Below, piece after piece: positions 60,583 through 64,000 of a stretch of 64,000 nt of DNA. How positions within the stretch are numbered: position 1 is the stretch's first letter; every line of letters starts with the position of its first letter. The stretch comes from Sporolactobacillus shoreicorticis (GTDB lineage: Bacteria; Bacillota; Bacilli; Bacillales; Sporolactobacillaceae), in contig NZ_JAMXWM010000016.1 of NCBI RefSeq assembly GCF_024125445.1, positions 1-64,000 on the forward strand. The letters run 5' to 3'. The notes under the pieces are model-generated. The model ran no database searches and had not been told where the DNA came from. It saw nothing but the letters and a program-made list of their open reading frames with translations. Both the position numbers and the translations under genes were made by a program.

Positions 60583-61716
60583 GTGGAACAACTGAACTGG
60601 ATTTTAAAAATCACGTGGCTGGACGGGCTCATTTCTATAGGAATTTTCGCTGTTTTTTTCTTGGTACGGGAGCTTTTTTCCAAATATTTTCTTAAACTCG
60701 TTTCCCGGCTTTCAAAGTTGAGCAAAACGCCGGTTGATGACGCATTGATCGGCGCCTTCCGAAAACCGGTCGCTTTTATCCTTCTCTTTGCAGGTATTTA
60801 TTTGGCGCTTATGTATCTGCCGATGCCGCATCAGTGGAAATCCATTGCTACACTGCTTTTTAAATCATCTGCAATCTTCTCAATCGGTTGGGGCTTTTAT
60901 ATTTTTTCAGATGCAATTGGTATCTTCTTCCATCACATGGGTAATCGATACGATCTTCAGTTCAATACCATCGTCATACCATTTCTTGCAAAGATCATGA
61001 AATTCATTGTCGTTGTTTTCACAATTGTGATGATTCTTGATCAATGGAATTATCATGTGACCGGCCTCATCACCGGTCTTGGAATCGGCGGTCTCGCCAT
61101 CGCGATGGCGGCCAAAGATACATTGAGCAATTTATTCGGAGGGTTTGTCATCATCACCGATGCTCCGTTCACGATCGGTGATTTAATCCACACAGGCTCA
61201 ATCGAAGGATTTGTTGAGGATATTAATTTCAGATCGACCCGCATTCGAACCTTGGATCAGGCAATTGTCACGGTTCCAAATTCAACACTGGCCAATTCGC
61301 CGATTACCAATTTATCTAAAATGGACAAACGGCGCATATCATTCAATTTACCACTTGACCTTGAAACGACGAACGAACAGATGAAACGCTGCCTTGGACA
61401 AATCAGACAAATGCTGATGCATGATCCTGAGGTTTATGAAGAACGAAAGTTTATTTATCTTGATAAAATTACGTCAAGCAGCATGAATCTTCTGGTCGAC
61501 TTTTACATTAAATCAATTGATGTTGGGGAATGGCTGAAGGAAAAAGAAAAGTATACTTATGCAGTATTAGAAATTCTGCAAAATGAAGGGGTAGAACTGG
61601 CAACTTCGCGTTCCTTAATGGTCATCCCTCCGCAACATAGTAATCAGGATCCTGCAGGCTCCAGCGATGAAAACAATCAATCGGATCTCGAGCAAAAATC
61701 GCGTTTGCGAGAATAA
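60583..61716 (+). CDS. MscS-family mechanosensitive channel (YhdY-like)
   Basis: Small-conductance mechanosensitive channel of 377 residues. GTG start 6 nt after GGAGTG; the open frame extends to 60520 without another signal. About four or five helices; the pore-lining TM3 is GLGIGGLAIAMAAKDTLSNLFGG (about 168-190, in parts), followed by VIITDAPFTIGDLI and VPNSTLANSPITN of the beta domain. The tail is hydrophilic (QHSNQDPAGSSDENNQSD). It protects against hypo-osmotic shock. Divergent from the GntR operon. Confidence 0.9.
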   Translation: MEQLNWILKITWLDGLISIGIFAVFFLVRELFSKYFLKLVSRLSKLSKTPVDDALIGAFRKPVAFILLFAGIYLALMYLPMPHQWKSIATLLFKSSAIFSIGWGFYIFSDAIGIFFHHMGNRYDLQFNTIVIPFLAKIMKFIVVVFTIVMILDQWNYHVTGLITGLGIGGLAIAMAAKDTLSNLFGGFVIITDAPFTIGDLIHTGSIEGFVEDINFRSTRIRTLDQAIVTVPNSTLANSPITNLSKMDKRRISFNLPLDLETTNEQMKRCLGQIRQMLMHDPEVYEERKFIYLDKITSSSMNLLVDFYIKSIDVGEWLKEKEKYTYAVLEILQNEGVELATSRSLMVIPPQHSNQDPAGSSDENNQSDLEQKSRLRE

Positions 61717-61752
61717 TTAAGCTCAATCGATGTTTATTTTTTATCACATAAT

Positions 61753-62196
61753 TCAATCGGACATCTTTTTTCTTTGAATAATCGGCGGTTTCGGTGTAAT
61801 ACGGTTCGATTTACCGGATATAACTGCAATACCGGCAATGACAAGAAAAATGCCGGCGGGAAGTCCTGCGCCGAAGAGAATAAGACTGTTTAAACTTCCT
61901 GCAATCAGAAAACATAGGCCTGGGATTGTCTCCCAGCCTTTTTTAATAAAAACAGATAATGCGACAGCTGAAATGGCGGAACATAATAAACCGGCAAAAA
62001 AGGCATGGACGCTGAATGTTTCCAGGCTGTAAAGAACACCTGCGGAAGTGATCCGATCCGTATTCAGACGCAAACCATTAATCATTCCACTGTCAAAATG
62101 CGCCGCGACATAGGAGCAAGCGCCAAAAATAAATTGAATCACAGTCAAAGCTATTCCTATTATACCGGCTGCACAAACGGAAATACGCCTAAACAT
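61753..62196 (-). CDS. DUF4064-like membrane protein
   Basis: 147 residues with four hydrophobic segments: about 9-30, 62-85, 90-112 and 115-130. The C-terminal part (PGLCFLIAGSLNSLILFGAGLPAGIFLVIAGI) and the basic tail (ITPKPPIIQRKKMSD) follow the DUF4064 pattern. GAGG precedes the ATG. Function unknown. Convergent with the MscS gene, and probably monocistronic. Confidence 0.6.
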   Translation of the reverse strand: MFRRISVCAAGIIGIALTVIQFIFGACSYVAAHFDSGMINGLRLNTDRITSAGVLYSLETFSVHAFFAGLLCSAISAVALSVFIKKGWETIPGLCFLIAGSLNSLILFGAGLPAGIFLVIAGIAVISGKSNRITPKPPIIQRKKMSD

Positions 62197-62288
62197 TGTC
62201 CTCGCTCCTTGTATATCCGATTCAATTTCCTAGATTCAATAGTATGCTTGGCCTACACAGTTGATGCACGCACTTTCTTTTTGCATGC

Positions 62289-62328
62289 AAAAAGAACAGG
62301 ACGCCCTCGGTTAGGTCCTGCTCTTTTT
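62289..62328 (-). terminator. Terminator of the HPr-like gene
   Basis: Stem AAAAAGAACAGGAC with GTCCTGCTCTTTTT (one mismatch), loop of 12, T-runs on both strands. About 50 nt past the gene. Confidence 0.85.
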
Positions 62329-62376
62329 GATCAACAATTTATTTTTCAACACCGGAAGATTTGCTTTAACTTAGCT

Positions 62377-62688
62377 TTAGCCATGCCGGTACAGTCCGAG
62401 ATTTTCGCGGGCATTCTTTTGAGCAGTCAGAATACTGTCCATAATTTTCTGCTGCAGTAGTTGTGCTTCCTCGCCTTCCAGTACGAGCAGAACCTCTTTC
62501 TTTTGCACAGACGAGAGATAGGTGATGGTTTGCGGTAATTTCTCGATCGGAAAAGTTGAGCCGTCGTTCGAAAAGTATGCTTTGCAACGAGATTTTCTGA
62601 TAAATTCAAAAAGCCTGATCGCACGTTTTAAGGTCATGCCGCCACCTGGAGTAAGCGGAACTTTAATTGAAACAATCTGTTTTGCCAC
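62377..62688 (-). CDS. HPr-like protein without the phosphorylated histidine
   Basis: 103 residues, GTG start 9 nt after GGGGTGA. The order beta strand (IVSIKVPL), helix (TLKRAIRLFEFIRKSR), strands (CKAYFSN, STFPIEK), then EVLLVLEGEEAQLLQQKIMDSI follows the HPr/PTS phosphocarrier fold. Where HPr has GxHARPA the protein reads GGMTLKRA, so the His is missing, and the Ser46 site is not evident. A regulatory or structural role is more likely than phosphotransfer. The fold call is by pattern only. Monocistronic with a strong terminator. Confidence 0.5.
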   Translation of the reverse strand: MAKQIVSIKVPLTPGGGMTLKRAIRLFEFIRKSRCKAYFSNDGSTFPIEKLPQTITYLSSVQKKEVLLVLEGEEAQLLQQKIMDSILTAQKNARENLGLYRHG

Positions 62689-62793
62689 GGTTGGAAGTCA
62701 CCCCTTAATCCATTTCTCCAGACACTTCTGCTACATCCATTATTATATGTCAACTCCCTGCACTTTCGAAAGAATAAACACACTTGAGTTCGG

Positions 62794-62826
62794 AAAAGAA
62801 AAAGAGAACCGATCGTAACGGCTCTC
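62794..62826 (-). terminator. Terminator of the ABC exporter gene
   Basis: GAGAACCG (62804-62811) pairs with CGGCTCTC (62819-62826) with one mismatch; on the minus strand a U-rich run follows from 62794-62803. Confidence 0.75.
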
Positions 62827-62860
62827 CTACAGTGAATCATTCATGAAAATTCGCTGCTTC

Positions 62861-64000
62861 TTATTGAGCAGATGATCTTTCCTCCGCACCTTTTCCGTGC
62901 TGTAATTGGTACATATTAAAGTACAACCCACCTTTCTGAAGCAGCTCTTGATGTGTTCCGCGTTCTACGATCTCGCCTCTATGGAGCACCAGAATTTGAT
63001 CAGCGTCTTGAATGGTTGATAGACGGTGGGCAATAGCGATCGTCGTTCTGCCCTTCCGCATTTTTGATAAAGCCGTTTGAATGGCTTCCTCCGTCTCCGT
63101 ATCGACACTCGCTGTCGCTTCATCCAATACAAGTATTTTCGGATTTTGTGCCATTGTTCGAGCGAAGGACAACAGTTGCCGCTGACCACTAGAGAAGGTC
63201 GCTCCACGTTCCCCAACCGGTTCATGATAGCGCTTCGGTAATTTTTTAATGAAGCTATCCGCCTGAACAAACTCGGCTGCCTTTCTTACCTGTTCGTCTG
63301 TGAGCTCTTCGTGGCTGAGTCGAATATTATCAGCTACATCGCCAACAAACATAAAGGAGTCTTGCAGAACCAAACCGATACGTTTTCGCAGCTCGTCATC
63401 AGAAAATGCGGTGAGCGGTTGTCCGTCAATGAAGATACCGCCTTGTTTGATCGGATAGAAACGCATGAGCAGATTAATGATCGAACTCTTTCCGCTTCCC
63501 GTATGGCCGACCAGTGCAACGGTTTCCCCCGGATTTGCTGTAAAAGATATATTCTTCAGAACCATATTCTTGCCATCGTAGGCGAATGTGACATGACGGA
63601 ATTCCACTCGTCCTTCCCGCACTGCCGGATGCTTATTTTCCTGCTGAACAGGCGCCAGACGCTGATCATCAAGCAAACCGAAAACCCGTTCTGCGGAAAC
63701 CATCGCCTGTTGAAAAATGGTCAGTTGCTGCATAATTTGGTTGATTGGATCAAAAAATCGATCAAGATAATTGATAAATGCATACAAAACACCGATTTTA
63801 ACGACGTGATCGAATGACTGAATACCAAAAAAACTCAAGATCATCATTAAACCGATAAGATAAACTGAATAAACGGCCGATCGGAGCATAAGGCTGTTTA
63901 GGCTTACACTTTTTAGCATTGCTTTTTTATGATCGTTATTGATCTCTCCAAATTCGCGCCTTAACCGTTTCTGCTGCCTCATCGCCTGAATCATGGACAT
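62861..64000 (-). CDS. ABC exporter subunit with fused TM and ATPase domains (3' part)
   Basis: C-terminal 379 residues of a half-transporter; the start lies beyond the window end. The visible part has the last membrane segments (about 45-90), then the ATPase: Walker A GHTGSGKSS, Q-loop LQDSFMFVGDVADNI, signature FSSGQRQLLSFAR (for LSGGQ), Walker B ILVLDEATASVD and H-loop IAHRLSTI. The FSSGQ signature and TETEEAIQTAL wording recall YheH/BmrD, one half of the heterodimeric multidrug exporter BmrCD; its partner would lie upstream, outside the window. Confidence 0.88.
   Translation of the reverse strand: MSMIQAMRQQKRLRREFGEINNDHKKAMLKSVSLNSLMLRSAVYSVYLIGLMMILSFFGIQSFDHVVKIGVLYAFINYLDRFFDPINQIMQQLTIFQQAMVSAERVFGLLDDQRLAPVQQENKHPAVREGRVEFRHVTFAYDGKNMVLKNISFTANPGETVALVGHTGSGKSSIINLLMRFYPIKQGGIFIDGQPLTAFSDDELRKRIGLVLQDSFMFVGDVADNIRLSHEELTDEQVRKAAEFVQADSFIKKLPKRYHEPVGERGATFSSGQRQLLSFARTMAQNPKILVLDEATASVDTETEEAIQTALSKMRKGRTTIAIAHRLSTIQDADQILVLHRGEIVERGTHQELLQKGGLYFNMYQLQHGKGAEERSSAQ

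Noticed and set aside
62276-62297. TTTTTGCATGCAAAAA palindrome as a separate regulatory site
   Set aside because: It overlaps the arm of the strong terminator at 62289-62328 and has no promoter beside it.

Overview
The window looks like chromosome from an endospore-forming, low-to-mid GC Firmicute of the order Bacillales. It keeps long blocks of gene order known from Bacillus subtilis: gudB-ypb genes-recQ-ypbB-fer; resE-resD-rluB-spmB-spmA-dacB-scpB-scpA; ribT-lysA-spoVA-sigF-spoIIAB-spoIIAA-dacF; punA-xerD-yqzK-fur-spoIIM-nudF; and yqjQ, rnz, polY1, yqjE and bkd-type genes. The blocks are closed up: resABC (cytochrome c biogenesis), spoVAA/spoVAB/spoVAEA, drm and ptb-bcd-buk are missing where B. 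subtilis has them. A fermentative sporeformer of the Sporolactobacillus type would fit. The taxonomic guess is inference; no rRNA or tRNA gene was seen.

Layout. 1-8.2 kb: glutamate dehydrogenase, MecA/ClpC adaptor paralogue, ypb genes and a RecQ helicase on the minus strand, with a plus-strand cotJABC spore-coat operon set among them. 8.6-12.4 kb: ferredoxin, ResE/ResD and RluB. 12.6-25.6 kb: spore maturation (spmAB, dacB), condensin partners scpAB, ribT, lysA, reduced spoVA operon, spoIIA operon and dacF, with promoters that match sigma-E, sigma-F and sigma-G patterns. 25.7-37.3 kb: punA, a XerD homologue with two substituted catalytic histidines, fur, spoIIM, nudF, tag, a nicotinamidase-like enzyme, a CDF metal exporter with a likely ArsR-type operator, deoD, and three decayed genes (ArsR-like, MFS, Nudix).

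37.5-47.2 kb: acoABC (E1/E2 of an acetoin-dehydrogenase-type complex, no E3, cre-like sites), a short-chain dehydrogenase, an ammonium transporter behind a perfect GlnR/TnrA box, RNase Z, DNA polymerase Y1, an M20 peptidase and an unlisted 35-residue membrane peptide resembling Prli42. 47.2-51.6 kb: a two-component system with almost no extracytoplasmic sensor, an EamA exporter divergent from a LysR regulator, and chorismate mutase. 51.6-56.4 kb: a complete branched-chain 2-oxoacid dehydrogenase operon (lpdV-bkdAA-bkdAB-bkdB). 56.6-64 kb: a DUF4003 protein, a GntR-ABC-permease operon with a self-operator, an MscS channel, a DUF4064 membrane protein, an HPr-like protein without its histidine, and the 3' part of an ABC exporter cut by the window end.

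Together the genes describe a cell that makes a full Bacillus-type spore (SigF cascade, cortex PBPs, DPA channel, coat proteins) but has trimmed respiratory and nucleoside-catabolic functions. Nitrogen, carbon, iron/peroxide and metal control sites are visible at amtB, acoA, fur and czcD. Many genes start with TTG or GTG; starts were moved inward where a clear Shine-Dalgarno site and the family length agreed.
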